Shown here: positions 51,085 through 59,203 of the stretch, in pieces
Numbering within the stretch: position 1 is the stretch's first letter
Layout: each line of letters opens with the position of its first letter
Assembly: GCF_046546515.1 (NCBI RefSeq)
Contig: NZ_JBKHKJ010000005.1
Location: 124,001 to 188,000 of the forward strand
DNA from: Parasediminibacterium sp046546515
GTDB lineage: Bacteria; Bacteroidota; Bacteroidia; Chitinophagales; Chitinophagaceae
Length of the DNA stretch: 64,000 bases
Direction of reading: 5' to 3'
Position numbers and translations under genes: made by a program
The notes under the pieces: model-generated
The model's input: only the letters and a program-made list of their open reading frames with translations
Told to the model about the DNA's origin: nothing
The model's database searches: none

Positions 51085-52158
51085 ATGAAAAAGTTATTAA
51101 TAATAATGTTGTTGCCAATGGCTGCATTGGCTCAAAATGGGTTTACCGTAAAAGGGAATATAAAAGGGCTGAAAGACAGCACGCTGGTTTTTTTGCAGAA
51201 TATTGAAGGTGCTACCATTGCACAGGACTATGCCAAAGGCGGCAAATTTTCTATTGCTGGCAAAACTGATGATGTAAGCTTTTTCCAATTGGCTTTTATT
51301 GGAACGAAAGACATGAGCGAAATGTTCCTAGGCAGCAATGATAATGTTACGATAACTGGGGATATGTCAAATTTAAAATCTGCTGTTTTCACTGGCTCTG
51401 CTTCCCAAAATATTTACAGAGGCTATGTAAAAGAATTTTTGCCTATTAATGAAACTTTAACCAAAATAATAGCTTCCGTCAAGGTAGAAAAAGAAGGCAC
51501 AAAAAAAAGAGATAGCTTGATAGCTCTGTTTAACCAAAATAAAAATAAATTAAAAATATATACAGACAATTTCCTGAAAACAAATTCAGCTTCGCCTGTT
51601 AGTGCTTTTATTTTGTATCAATTCAGCAAGCTATACGACGAGAAAGGCTTGGAAGAAAGATATAATGCATTGAAACCTTCTGCAAATAAAATAGCTTTTG
51701 CCAAAGAAATAGAAAAAAATATCGCTGTTTCCAAGATAGGCAACGTAGGCAGCATGGCAGCAGATTTTACCCAGAACGATACCGCCAACAAGCCTGTTAG
51801 TTTGTCTTCCTTCCGTGGCAAATATGTGCTGGTAGATTTTTGGGCTAGCTGGTGCAGGCCTTGTCGCATGGAAAACCCCAATGTATTAAATGCTTACAAT
51901 ACTTATAAAGACAAAAACTTTACCGTGCTAGGCATCTCTTTAGACAAGGAAAAAGAAAGCTGGGTAAAAGCCATTAAGGACGATAAACTACCTTGGACGC
52001 ATGTTAGCGACTTGCAATTTTGGAGCAATGCCGTGGCCCAGCAATATAAAATACAAAGCATCCCTTCTAATATGCTGGTAGACCCCAATGGAAAAATCAT
52101 CGGCAAAAACCTGCGTGGGGATGAGTTGCAGGATAAATTGAAAGAATTGTTGAAATAA
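51085..52158 (+). CDS. DUF4369-TlpA thiol-disulfide oxidoreductase
   Basis: 357 residues. Signal peptide LLIIMLLPMAALAQ, a DUF4369 beta domain (FTVKGNIKGLKDSTLVFLQN, about 20-120), a helical linker, then a thioredoxin fold with the active site VDFWASWCRPCRMENP and cis-Pro region IQSIPSNMLV. Periplasmic thiol-disulfide exchange is inferred. Starts 10 bp after hisIE, so it may ride on the same transcript; a strong terminator follows. Confidence 0.93.
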   Translation: MKKLLIIMLLPMAALAQNGFTVKGNIKGLKDSTLVFLQNIEGATIAQDYAKGGKFSIAGKTDDVSFFQLAFIGTKDMSEMFLGSNDNVTITGDMSNLKSAVFTGSASQNIYRGYVKEFLPINETLTKIIASVKVEKEGTKKRDSLIALFNQNKNKLKIYTDNFLKTNSASPVSAFILYQFSKLYDEKGLEERYNALKPSANKIAFAKEIEKNIAVSKIGNVGSMAADFTQNDTANKPVSLSSFRGKYVLVDFWASWCRPCRMENPNVLNAYNTYKDKNFTVLGISLDKEKESWVKAIKDDKLPWTHVSDLQFWSNAVAQQYKIQSIPSNMLVDPNGKIIGKNLRGDELQDKLKELLK

Positions 52159-52229
52159 TATTATACAACTGATTAAATGATTTGCATGATTTTAATGATT
52201 CAAGCCTTTCACAGAAAGTATTCTCAATA

Positions 52230-52261
52230 AAAATAGCCACGGTGCAAACCGTGGCTATTTT
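52230..52261. terminator. Bidirectional terminator between convergent genes
   Basis: Perfect 13-bp stem AAAATAGCCACGG / CCGTGGCTATTTT with loop TGCAAA; T tracts on both strands. Ends the trp-his-TlpA run and faces the hydrolase gene from the other side. Confidence 0.88.
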
Positions 52262-52306
52262 ATTGGTGATTTGCTAACTTTCCAAAAGTTGCCAAATCTA
52301 AAAGGT

Positions 52307-53164
52307 TTATCCCACATATGCCTTTACCACCTGTGTAGAACTGCCCAAGCCATCTATACCCAATGAAACTACATCGCCTGGTTTCAAGTAAACTGGCGAT
52401 GGCTTTTGACCAAGACCTACACCTGCTGGCGTTCCTGTGGATATAATGTCGCCCGGTAGCAGGGTCATAAACTGGCTAAGGTAAGACACGAGGAACGGCA
52501 CATTGAAAATAAGGTTCTTAGTGTTGCCATCCTGATAGGTTTTGCCGTTTACAGTAAGCCACAATCGGAGGTTATTGATGTCCTCAAACTCATCGGTAGT
52601 AGCCAACCAAGGACCGATAGGTGCAAAAGTGTCGCAGCTTTTGCCTTTTACCCATTGCCCGCCACGCTCCAGTTGAAAAGCCCTTTCGCTATAATCGTTA
52701 TGCAAAGCAAAGCCTGCTACATAATCCATTGCTTCCGCCTCGGACACATAGCTTGTTTTTTTGCCAATTACAACGGCCAATTCTACTTCCCAATCTGTTT
52801 TCTCGCTGCCTTTGGGTATGATTAGGTCGTCATTGCAGCCTACAATAGCGGTGGTAGATTTAAAGAAAATAATGGGTTCTGCTGGCAAAGCCATATTGCT
52901 TTCGGCAGCATGGTCAGCATAGTTCAGCCCAATACATACAATTTTAGAAGGGCGGGTAGTAATGGGTGCCCATCTTTCCGCTTCGTCCACTACGTGTGCA
53001 GTGACTTTGTTGGCAGCAAACCATTCTTTTAGTTTGTTGATGCCATCATTGGCAAAAAAATCTTCTGTATAGTCTTGCCCAAAACCGCTGACATCGTAGC
53101 GTTTACCGTCTTCGTATATGGCTGGGAGTTCCTGCCCAATATTTCCAAATCTTGTGAGTTTCAT
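52307..53164 (-). CDS. Fumarylacetoacetase-family hydrolase (likely 2,4-diketo-3-deoxy-sugar acid hydrolase)
   Basis: 285 residues. FAH fold with IVCIGLNYADHAAESN, acidic metal ligands in DWEVELAVVIGKK, HNDYSERAFQ and the C-terminal GTPAGVGLG. The overall sequence resembles proteins annotated as ureidoglycolate lyase or 2,4-diketo-3-deoxy-L-fuconate hydrolase. The latter splits its substrate to pyruvate and L-lactate. Context (dehydrogenase, sugar-acid dehydratase and lactate oxidation genes) favours that role, but the substrate is inferred. Co-directional with the SDR gene, 17 bp gap. Confidence 0.85.
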   Translation of the reverse strand: MKLTRFGNIGQELPAIYEDGKRYDVSGFGQDYTEDFFANDGINKLKEWFAANKVTAHVVDEAERWAPITTRPSKIVCIGLNYADHAAESNMALPAEPIIFFKSTTAIVGCNDDLIIPKGSEKTDWEVELAVVIGKKTSYVSEAEAMDYVAGFALHNDYSERAFQLERGGQWVKGKSCDTFAPIGPWLATTDEFEDINNLRLWLTVNGKTYQDGNTKNLIFNVPFLVSYLSQFMTLLPGDIISTGTPAGVGLGQKPSPVYLKPGDVVSLGIDGLGSSTQVVKAYVG

Positions 53165-53181
53165 ATATTCTTGCTTATTGT

Positions 53182-53943
53182 TTAATTATTTAAAGTAGTA
53201 AAACCTCCATCAATAGGGTAGTCACAGCCTGTTATAAAACTGGCTTCGCTGCTGCAAAGATATAGGGCAAGCGTAGCTATTTCAACAGGTTCTGCCATGC
53301 GACCTATAGGTTGCGACTGGGATAATTTTTCAAACATTTCTGCTTCCTTGCCTGCATAGTTGTTTTTCAAAAAGCCATCTACAAAAGGAGTATGTACCCT
53401 TGCAGGGGAAATGGAATTGCAGCGTATGTTTTCCTTTATATAATCCCTTGCTACACTCATGGTCATGGCTTTGATAGCCCCTTTACTAGTGCTATATACA
53501 AAGCGGTCAGCAATCCCAACGTTAGAACCTATGGAAGCCATATTGATAATCACACCGCCTTGAACCCTCAATTTAGGTATTGCCGCAAAAATGCAATTGT
53601 ATGACCCTTTTACATTCACTGCCATTACTTTGTCAAAGTCGGTCTCGGAAGTGGTATCTGCTTTGCCAATATTGGCTATACCCGCATTGTTAATCAAAAT
53701 ATCTACTTTGTCCAAAGCCGATATAGTAGCCACTACCTGCTGCTGATTTGCCACATTGCAGCTATGGGCAAAAGCCTTACCGCCAGCGGTGGTTATTTCC
53801 GTTACGGTTTGTGCGGCGTTTTCCTCGCTCAACTCTATGATGTGTACCGTTGCACCTTGTTGTGCAAACAATACAGACATAGCCCTGCCTATACCACTGC
53901 CCCCACCTGTAATTACTGCTGTTTTATTATCTAACCTAAACAT
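53182..53943 (-). CDS. Short-chain dehydrogenase (likely 2-keto-3-deoxy-sugar acid dehydrogenase)
   Basis: 253 residues. Classical SDR: cofactor motif TGGGSGIGRAM, structural NNAGIAN, catalytic Ser in NMASIGS and Tyr-Lys in YSTSKGA, C-terminal GCDYPIDGG. In Bacteroidota this gene type next to an FAH hydrolase and a UxaA protein commonly serves L-fucose or L-rhamnose acid oxidation, as I recall. Cofactor preference NAD(H) is likely from the acidic ELS after the second strand, not proven. Confidence 0.85.
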   Translation of the reverse strand: MFRLDNKTAVITGGGSGIGRAMSVLFAQQGATVHIIELSEENAAQTVTEITTAGGKAFAHSCNVANQQQVVATISALDKVDILINNAGIANIGKADTTSETDFDKVMAVNVKGSYNCIFAAIPKLRVQGGVIINMASIGSNVGIADRFVYSTSKGAIKAMTMSVARDYIKENIRCNSISPARVHTPFVDGFLKNNYAGKEAEMFEKLSQSQPIGRMAEPVEIATLALYLCSSEASFITGCDYPIDGGFTTLNN

Positions 53944-53949
53944 ATTTTT

Positions 53950-54063
53950 AGTTATGAGTTATGAATGATGAGTTATGAGTTATGTTGTGAATGATGAGTT
54001 ATGAATGATAAACTAAAGTTACAACGAGAAAAACTTATAACTCATCATTCATAACTCATAACT
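53950..54063. repeat. 27-bp perfect inverted repeat (AGTTATGAGTTATG family)
   Basis: Arms at 53950-53976 and 54037-54063 begin AGTTATGAGTTATGAATGAT and its exact reverse complement. A further GTTATGTTGTGAATGATGAG unit lies between. Fills the SDR-UxaA gap, ending 2 bp before the UxaA stop codon. Confidence 0.85.
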
Positions 54064-54065
54064 AT

Positions 54066-55709
54066 TTAAAGGCTTACCCCTCTTTTCCATGGGATAAAAT
54101 CATCCTGGTTAAGTTGTACCGCTTTGGGGATGATTTCTCCACTAGCGGCTTTGATGCAATATTCCAAAATATCCTCGCCCATTTGCTCTATTGTTTTTTT
54201 GCCCTCTATTATGTCCCCTGCATTGATGTCAATAATATCGCTCATGCGGGTGGCAAGCTTGGTATTGCTGGCCACTTTTATCACCGGGCAAACCGGGTTG
54301 CCCGTTGGTGTACCTAAACCTGTGGTGAACAAAATAAGTGTTGCGCCACTAGCAGCCTTTCCAGTAGTTGCTTCCACATCGTTCCCGGGGGTGCATACTA
54401 GGTTCAGGCCTGGTTTTGTAGCAGGTTCAGTATAGTCCAATACATCTGCCACCGGGGCGGTGCCACCTTTTTTGCAGGCGCCTGCACTTTTGATGGCATC
54501 TGTAATCAGGCCATCCTTGATGTTCCCGGGGGAGGGGTTCATGTGGAAACCAGAACCCACAGCATGTGCCTGTGCATCGTAGTCTTTCATTAGTTGGATA
54601 AACTTCTTTGCCACGGGTTCGCTGCTGCTCCTGTCTATCAGTTCCTGCTCCACGCCACACAATTCAGGGAACTCCGCCAGTAAAATCTTGCCTCCCAATG
54701 CCACTACCAAATCAGCACAATAACCCACGGCGGGGTTGGCAGATATACCGCTAAAGCCATCGCTGCCACCACATTTTACACCAATGGTCAACTGACTTAG
54801 TGGGGCAGGTTTCCGTTCTGCCTTATTGGCTTCTATCAATTGCAGGAAGGTTTTCTTAATAGCATCCTTTACCAATTGTTCCTCGCTTACCGATTGCTGT
54901 TGTTCAAAAATAAGCACAGGCTTGTTGAACAAAGGATTTCTTTGTTTAATGTCTTGTACAAAGTCGGCCGTTTGCAAGTGCTGGCAACCAAGGCTCAACA
55001 GGGTAATGCCAGCCACATTGGGATGGTCGGCATAAGCGGCCAATAGCTTGCTTAGCGTTGCCGAATCCTGCCTCGTTCCCCCACAGCCACCTTGGTGGTT
55101 TAGGAACTTGATGCCGTCAATATTTTTAAACAAGCCTTTCTTTATTGGGGCTTCCGCAGGGGCAAGCACAGCCGTGTTGATGTCTTCCCCTTTTTCATAA
55201 GCCTCTACTAAAAGGTGTGTATAGCTTTTGTATTTATCGGTAACGGCATAGCCCAGTTCGTTGTGCAGGGCTTCTTTTATCACGTCTAGGTTCCTGTTTT
55301 CACAAAACACAGTTGGGATAAACAGCCAGTAATTGGCCGTGCCTACCTTGCCATCGTTGCGGTGGTAGCCGTTAAAAGTCCTGTTGGCATATTTGCTTAC
55401 ATCGGGTGCTGTCCAGTGATAATGCGCTTCCCGATAATAATAAGGGTCGGCTGCGTGCTTGGTATTGTCAACCGTCATTCTTGCGCCCTTGGCTACATAG
55501 TGCTGCACCTTGCCCACCAATACACCATACATATATACTTCCTCGCCAGTAGCCATGTCCTGCATAAAAAATTTATGCTTTGCGGGGATAGGTTCTAGTA
55601 AAAGGTAGGTTTCTTTATTGTATATGATAGACTGCCCCACTGTTAAATCGGTCAATGCTACCAGTACATTGTCTTTTGGGTGTATTTGAAGGACTAAATG
55701 TGGATCCAT
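54066..55709 (-). CDS. UxaA/altronate dehydratase family hydro-lyase
   Basis: 547 residues from the ATG at 55709; 11 earlier codons come from a repeat. N-terminal SAF domain (about 1-85: HPKDNVLVALTDLTVGQSII), then the UxaA core with GYHRNDGKVGTANYWLFIPT, the Cys-rich GGCGGTRQDS, LSLGCQ, GVKCGGSDGFSGISANPAVG and GLGTPTGNPVCPVIKV. The family dehydrates aldonic or aldaric acids (altronate, galactarate). Here it is probably the sugar-acid dehydratase feeding the SDR and hydrolase downstream. Exact substrate unknown. Confidence 0.9.
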   Translation of the reverse strand: MDPHLVLQIHPKDNVLVALTDLTVGQSIIYNKETYLLLEPIPAKHKFFMQDMATGEEVYMYGVLVGKVQHYVAKGARMTVDNTKHAADPYYYREAHYHWTAPDVSKYANRTFNGYHRNDGKVGTANYWLFIPTVFCENRNLDVIKEALHNELGYAVTDKYKSYTHLLVEAYEKGEDINTAVLAPAEAPIKKGLFKNIDGIKFLNHQGGCGGTRQDSATLSKLLAAYADHPNVAGITLLSLGCQHLQTADFVQDIKQRNPLFNKPVLIFEQQQSVSEEQLVKDAIKKTFLQLIEANKAERKPAPLSQLTIGVKCGGSDGFSGISANPAVGYCADLVVALGGKILLAEFPELCGVEQELIDRSSSEPVAKKFIQLMKDYDAQAHAVGSGFHMNPSPGNIKDGLITDAIKSAGACKKGGTAPVADVLDYTEPATKPGLNLVCTPGNDVEATTGKAASGATLILFTTGLGTPTGNPVCPVIKVASNTKLATRMSDIIDINAGDIIEGKKTIEQMGEDILEYCIKAASGEIIPKAVQLNQDDFIPWKRGVSL

Positions 55710-55869
55710 GAATGATTGATATTTTTTTCGCCACAAAGGCACGAAGGCTTAAAGCGGCACTAAAGAGTAAAAAAGAAAAAAGAATTAAATAAAATGGTTT
55801 ACGACAATCCTTATAAAATCCTTTGAGATCAAGGGGTGTAATCATGCAAATCATTTAATCAGTGGTATA

Positions 55870-55902
55870 AAATAGCTTCCCCTGTTACAGGGGAAGCTAT
55901 TT
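55870..55902. terminator. 15-bp perfect hairpin upstream of the UxaA gene
   Basis: AAATAGCTTCCCCTG / CAGGGGAAGCTATTT with a 3-base loop, T/A flanks on both sides. About 160 bp upstream of the UxaA start; no gene ends into it at close range. Either a terminator for unseen transcription or a repeat. The 550-bp gap 55710-56259 also contains a TTTCGCCACAAAGGCACGAA repeat near 55727. Confidence 0.55.
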
Positions 55903-56036
55903 AGAAAGGAAATAGAACTATAGGGCTTTGTGTACTAAACAAAACAGCGTTTAAAATAAGTTGTATCGCAAGCATAACGTTTACTTAATTGAACAAAGCA
56001 AAAATAGAATGAATTGCGATGCATTGTTTATGCTAG

Positions 56037-56106
56037 TTTAGCAACTTTCCATACTATGTTATCTTTTTATTTATTAAATGTTTATTTTTAATGCGTATAT
56101 ACTGCG
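56037..56106. promoter_or_regulatory. AT-rich block duplicated upstream of the AraC gene (copy 1)
   Basis: TTTAGCAACTTTCCATACTA and the following 50 bp align with 57434-57505 without large gaps (TTAGCAACTTnCCnnACTAT, TTAnCTTTT, TATTTTT, GTAT). It lies between the UxaA operon and a divergent small gene. May hold AraC-type binding sites or be a duplicated promoter. Confidence 0.45.
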
Positions 56107-56259
56107 AAAAGGTAAGTTGGGAAGTTTTATTCCGTTATTAGGTTATTCCAACCCTATTATTAGCAGGGTTAGAGCGTAAAATAAATTATGCATACAAAAC
56201 AAGTTGCTTTTGCCCTTACAGCACTTTTTATTAACTTCGCCATAATATAACACATAGGG

Positions 56260-56583
56260 ATGACACTAAACATTACCGATATAGAATTATTCGCACTGCT
56301 AAAGGCTAAAATTGGCGAGAAGGAAGCCACTGCTGTAATTAATTATGTAAAGCAGGAAACGGCTGCTGCTGCGAGCAAAACCCACGAATATTTCAACAAG
56401 GACATAGCAAACCTGCAAAGCCATGTTGACGAAAAGTTTAAGGACATGGCTACTAAAGACTTTGTACAAAAGGAAATAAGCAACTCGAAGGCAGACATGA
56501 TGAGAGCGATGTACATTACTAGCTTTATACAAATACTTTCTATTATTGGTGGCATATTGGCCTTGGCAAAATTTATCAAATAG
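56260..56583 (+). CDS. Small coiled-coil protein with C-terminal membrane anchor
   Basis: 107 residues. Helical throughout: LLKAKIGEKEATAVINYVKQ, then a coiled-coil stretch (NLQSHVDEKFKDMATKDFVQ), ending in a transmembrane helix ITSFIQILSIIGGILALAKF. Resembles the DUF1640/CCDC90-like small proteins common in bacteria. Function unknown; sits between the UxaA locus and AraC but need not belong to it. Confidence 0.65.
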   Translation: MTLNITDIELFALLKAKIGEKEATAVINYVKQETAAAASKTHEYFNKDIANLQSHVDEKFKDMATKDFVQKEISNSKADMMRAMYITSFIQILSIIGGILALAKFIK

Positions 56584-56648
56584 GGGGTTGAAAAAGTCTA
56601 GATATATATTTGGCAAGACCTAATAACGCCAAACCTAATTCCTTTACC

Positions 56649-57155
56649 TTATTGAATAATAATATCAATTGAATTGCTCTCAAATTGCAATGCAGTCAAA
56701 ATTAATCTTGCTTTAGTTTTGTCAAAATGCTTTGATGTTTCAAATTCCGTCATAAGTCCACTAACCCAAAGTCTTTCATTACCTGTCATACCACCAAAAT
56801 TCAAATACTTTTCTGGATAAGAGATTTCTATCCACTTGCCATTTTCAAATACTTCAAATTGTCCCCATATTGGTTTTCCATCTTTCTTGCCAATAACCCT
56901 TGTTGGCATAATAAAATCGTGCTGACAATCTTCAAGGGGTTCAGAAACGCTAATCCACTTTTCTTTATCAATTTGGTAATTATCAAAACAATGCTTTTCA
57001 GCTTCTTGGACTGTCAAATATTGATAGTCCCAAAGTGATGATGAGTCTTGCACACAATCATAACCAAAAAGATAAATACCATCTTGTGATTCATAAATCA
57101 TAAGTTTTTTAAGTTCGTCAAATGTGTCTATAAATGCTATTTTTCTCATTCGCAA
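56649..57155 (-). CDS. Hypothetical cytoplasmic protein
   Basis: 168 residues, no signal or membrane helix. Distinct motifs are GIYLFGYDCVQDSSSLWDYQ, WISVSEPLEDCQHDFIMPTR and GKPIWGQFEVFENGKWIEI. I recall similar uncharacterised proteins in scattered genomes, sometimes near toxin or immunity genes, but assign no function. Isolated on the minus strand within plus-strand neighbours. Confidence 0.6.
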   Translation of the reverse strand: MRMRKIAFIDTFDELKKLMIYESQDGIYLFGYDCVQDSSSLWDYQYLTVQEAEKHCFDNYQIDKEKWISVSEPLEDCQHDFIMPTRVIGKKDGKPIWGQFEVFENGKWIEISYPEKYLNFGGMTGNERLWVSGLMTEFETSKHFDKTKARLILTALQFESNSIDIIIQ

Positions 57156-57433
57156 AGCACTTGAATTGAAAGTAGGTTAGTGTTTAATAAAGTACTACGC
57201 AATTCATAAATATGCCCAACCCAAATGCGTAATTCCATCCAAAAATAAGTGTATTGCCACCTTTTAAAGAATTACAATATTCTAAAGCGCAAGTCTTTAC
57301 CCCCTTATAACAGTATATAACAGCTAAAACTTTCCCACTTGCTACTTTCACGTTTCATTGCTCGTCCATAAAGAAAAAAAATTATCCATGCAGGCATTAG
57401 TGGATGCAAAATAATCAACTCTAACTAATATTC

Positions 57434-57505
57434 ATTTAGCAACTTGCCGCACTATATTACCTTTTAATTATAAAAATACATATTTTTGAAGTGTATTTAA
57501 TACGC
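57434..57505 (+). promoter_or_regulatory. AT-rich block upstream of the AraC gene (copy 2)
   Basis: TTTAGCAACTTGCCGCACTA and following bases, matching 56036-56106. Ends about 10 bp before the AraC start, so it very likely contains that gene's promoter and perhaps its autoregulatory site. The rest of the 359-bp gap 57156-57514 shows nothing clear. Confidence 0.5.
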
Positions 57506-57514
57506 AATTGCATT

Positions 57515-58390
57515 ATGAAGCCTAAATTGCTCAAAATTTCCGTTGCGCCGCAGCATTCGTTTAGTTGCAGGTTCGATAGTGTGCCTTTTTTTTATAGCGA
57601 ATGGCATTTTCACCCGGAAATAGAATTGGTGTATATACAAAAGGGGACAGGTACACAGTTTATTGGCAACAGTGTAAACCACTTTAGCCCGGGCGACATG
57701 GTATTGGTAGGCAGCAACCTGCCTCATTTGTGGAAATGTGACCCTATGTATTTTGCAAAAGGGAGCGTTTTGAAAGCAGAATCGCTAGTGGTGCATTTTA
57801 TGCCCGATTTGATGGGGGCATTTATGCAGTTGCCAGAAAACAAATTGATTGTGGATTTGTTAGAAAGGGCCAAACAAGGGTTGCAAATTGTTTCCAATAC
57901 AAAGGAAACGGTGCTGGGCTATATGCAAAGCCTGCAAACGGCAACTGGTGCAGAGCGGTTGATTTTGTTGTTGCAGATATTACAAACATTGGCAACCTCG
58001 CAAACCCTGGAGCCAATTGCTGCCAATAACATGCAGCAGCCATCGTCGGAAAAGGAAAATGAACGCATGGGGACTATTTTTAAATATATGCTGGAGAATT
58101 TTTCCAAGCCGATTACTTTGGACGATATTGCTAGGCTTGCAAACATTAGCCCAAATGCTTTTTGCCGCTTTTTCAAGGCAAGGACAAAGAAAACTTTTTC
58201 CCGGTTTTTGCTTGAAATGCGCATTAACCATGCCTGTAAACTGCTGGCAGAATCGGAAAAAAGCATCGAGCATATTTATACCGATTGCGGGTTCAACAAC
58301 TCTTCCCACTTCAATCGTTATTTCAAGCAGCTAAATGGCACTACGCCTTTAGAGTATAGGAAAAAGCAGTTGCTGCGGGCGGTTGATTAA
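57515..58390 (+). CDS. AraC-family transcriptional regulator
   Basis: 291 residues from the ATG at 57515. N-terminal cupin sensor (SEWHFHPEIELVYIQKGTGT, FSPGDMVLVGSNLPHLW), C-terminal double helix-turn-helix (LDDIARLANISPNAFCRFFK; YTDCGFNNSSHFNRYFKQLN). The first gene of a plus-strand run, 17 bp before lutA, so it probably regulates lutABC and likely the facing sugar-acid genes. The ligand is probably a sugar or sugar acid; inferred. Confidence 0.92.
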   Translation: MKPKLLKISVAPQHSFSCRFDSVPFFYSEWHFHPEIELVYIQKGTGTQFIGNSVNHFSPGDMVLVGSNLPHLWKCDPMYFAKGSVLKAESLVVHFMPDLMGAFMQLPENKLIVDLLERAKQGLQIVSNTKETVLGYMQSLQTATGAERLILLLQILQTLATSQTLEPIAANNMQQPSSEKENERMGTIFKYMLENFSKPITLDDIARLANISPNAFCRFFKARTKKTFSRFLLEMRINHACKLLAESEKSIEHIYTDCGFNNSSHFNRYFKQLNGTTPLEYRKKQLLRAVD

Positions 58391-58407
58391 AATAATAATA
58401 TTAGTAT

Positions 58408-59142
58408 ATGAATGTAGGCCTTTTTATTCCTTGCTATGTGGATCAGTTTTATCCCAAAGTGGCTATCGCCACGTTGGAACTATTGGAAAAATTTGGGTGC
58501 AAAGTATCTTACCCATTAAAACAAACCTGTTGCGGCCAGCCAATGGCCAATAGTGGTTTTGAAGGGGATGCAGATGCCTGCAATCGATTGTTTGCAGAAA
58601 ATTTCAAGGGGTTCGATTATGTTGTTTCACCTTCTGGTAGCTGTACTTTGCACATCAAACAGCACTTGCATACCCATGAAAACAATGCTTCTGAAAGCCA
58701 TATCAGGCAAACAGTATATGAACTCACCGAGTTTTTGGTAGATGTGTTACAAGTAAAAGATATAAAAGCAAAATTCCCACATAAGGTAGGTATGCACCAA
58801 AGTTGCCACGGGCAACGGGGATTGCACCTAAGCCAGATGTCGGAACTGAATGCTGCCCCTTACTCAAAGCCAGGTGCATTGTTGAACATGGTAGAAGGTA
58901 TTGAGCTGATACAGTTGGATAGGGTAGACGAATGTTGTGGTTTTGGTGGCACATTTTGCGTGGCAGAAGAAGCCGTGAGTGCCAAAATGGGCAAGGATAG
59001 GGTAGCCGACCACCTGAAACATGATGCAGAATATATTACAGGGGCTGACATGAGCTGCCTGATGCACATGGAGGGCATACTAAAAAGGCGGAAAAGCAAA
59101 ACAAAAGTGATTCATATTGCCGAAATACTGAACAACTCATAA
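58408..59142 (+). CDS. lutA: Lactate utilisation protein A (Fe-S cysteine-rich subunit)
   Basis: 244 residues. Two CCG domains: FIPCYVDQFYPKV with QTCCGQP, and MHQSCHGQRGL with DECCGFGGTF, which bind Fe-S or the electron-transfer centre as in glycolate oxidase and heterodisulfide reductase subunits. Forms the LutABC complex oxidising L-lactate to pyruvate. Start 17 bp after the AraC gene. Confidence 0.95.
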   Translation: MNVGLFIPCYVDQFYPKVAIATLELLEKFGCKVSYPLKQTCCGQPMANSGFEGDADACNRLFAENFKGFDYVVSPSGSCTLHIKQHLHTHENNASESHIRQTVYELTEFLVDVLQVKDIKAKFPHKVGMHQSCHGQRGLHLSQMSELNAAPYSKPGALLNMVEGIELIQLDRVDECCGFGGTFCVAEEAVSAKMGKDRVADHLKHDAEYITGADMSCLMHMEGILKRRKSKTKVIHIAEILNNS

Positions 59143-59203
59143 GCACTTATGTTTTTCAAACGTATAACTTATAACGTAAAACATACCACTTAAAACAGAA
59201 TCC

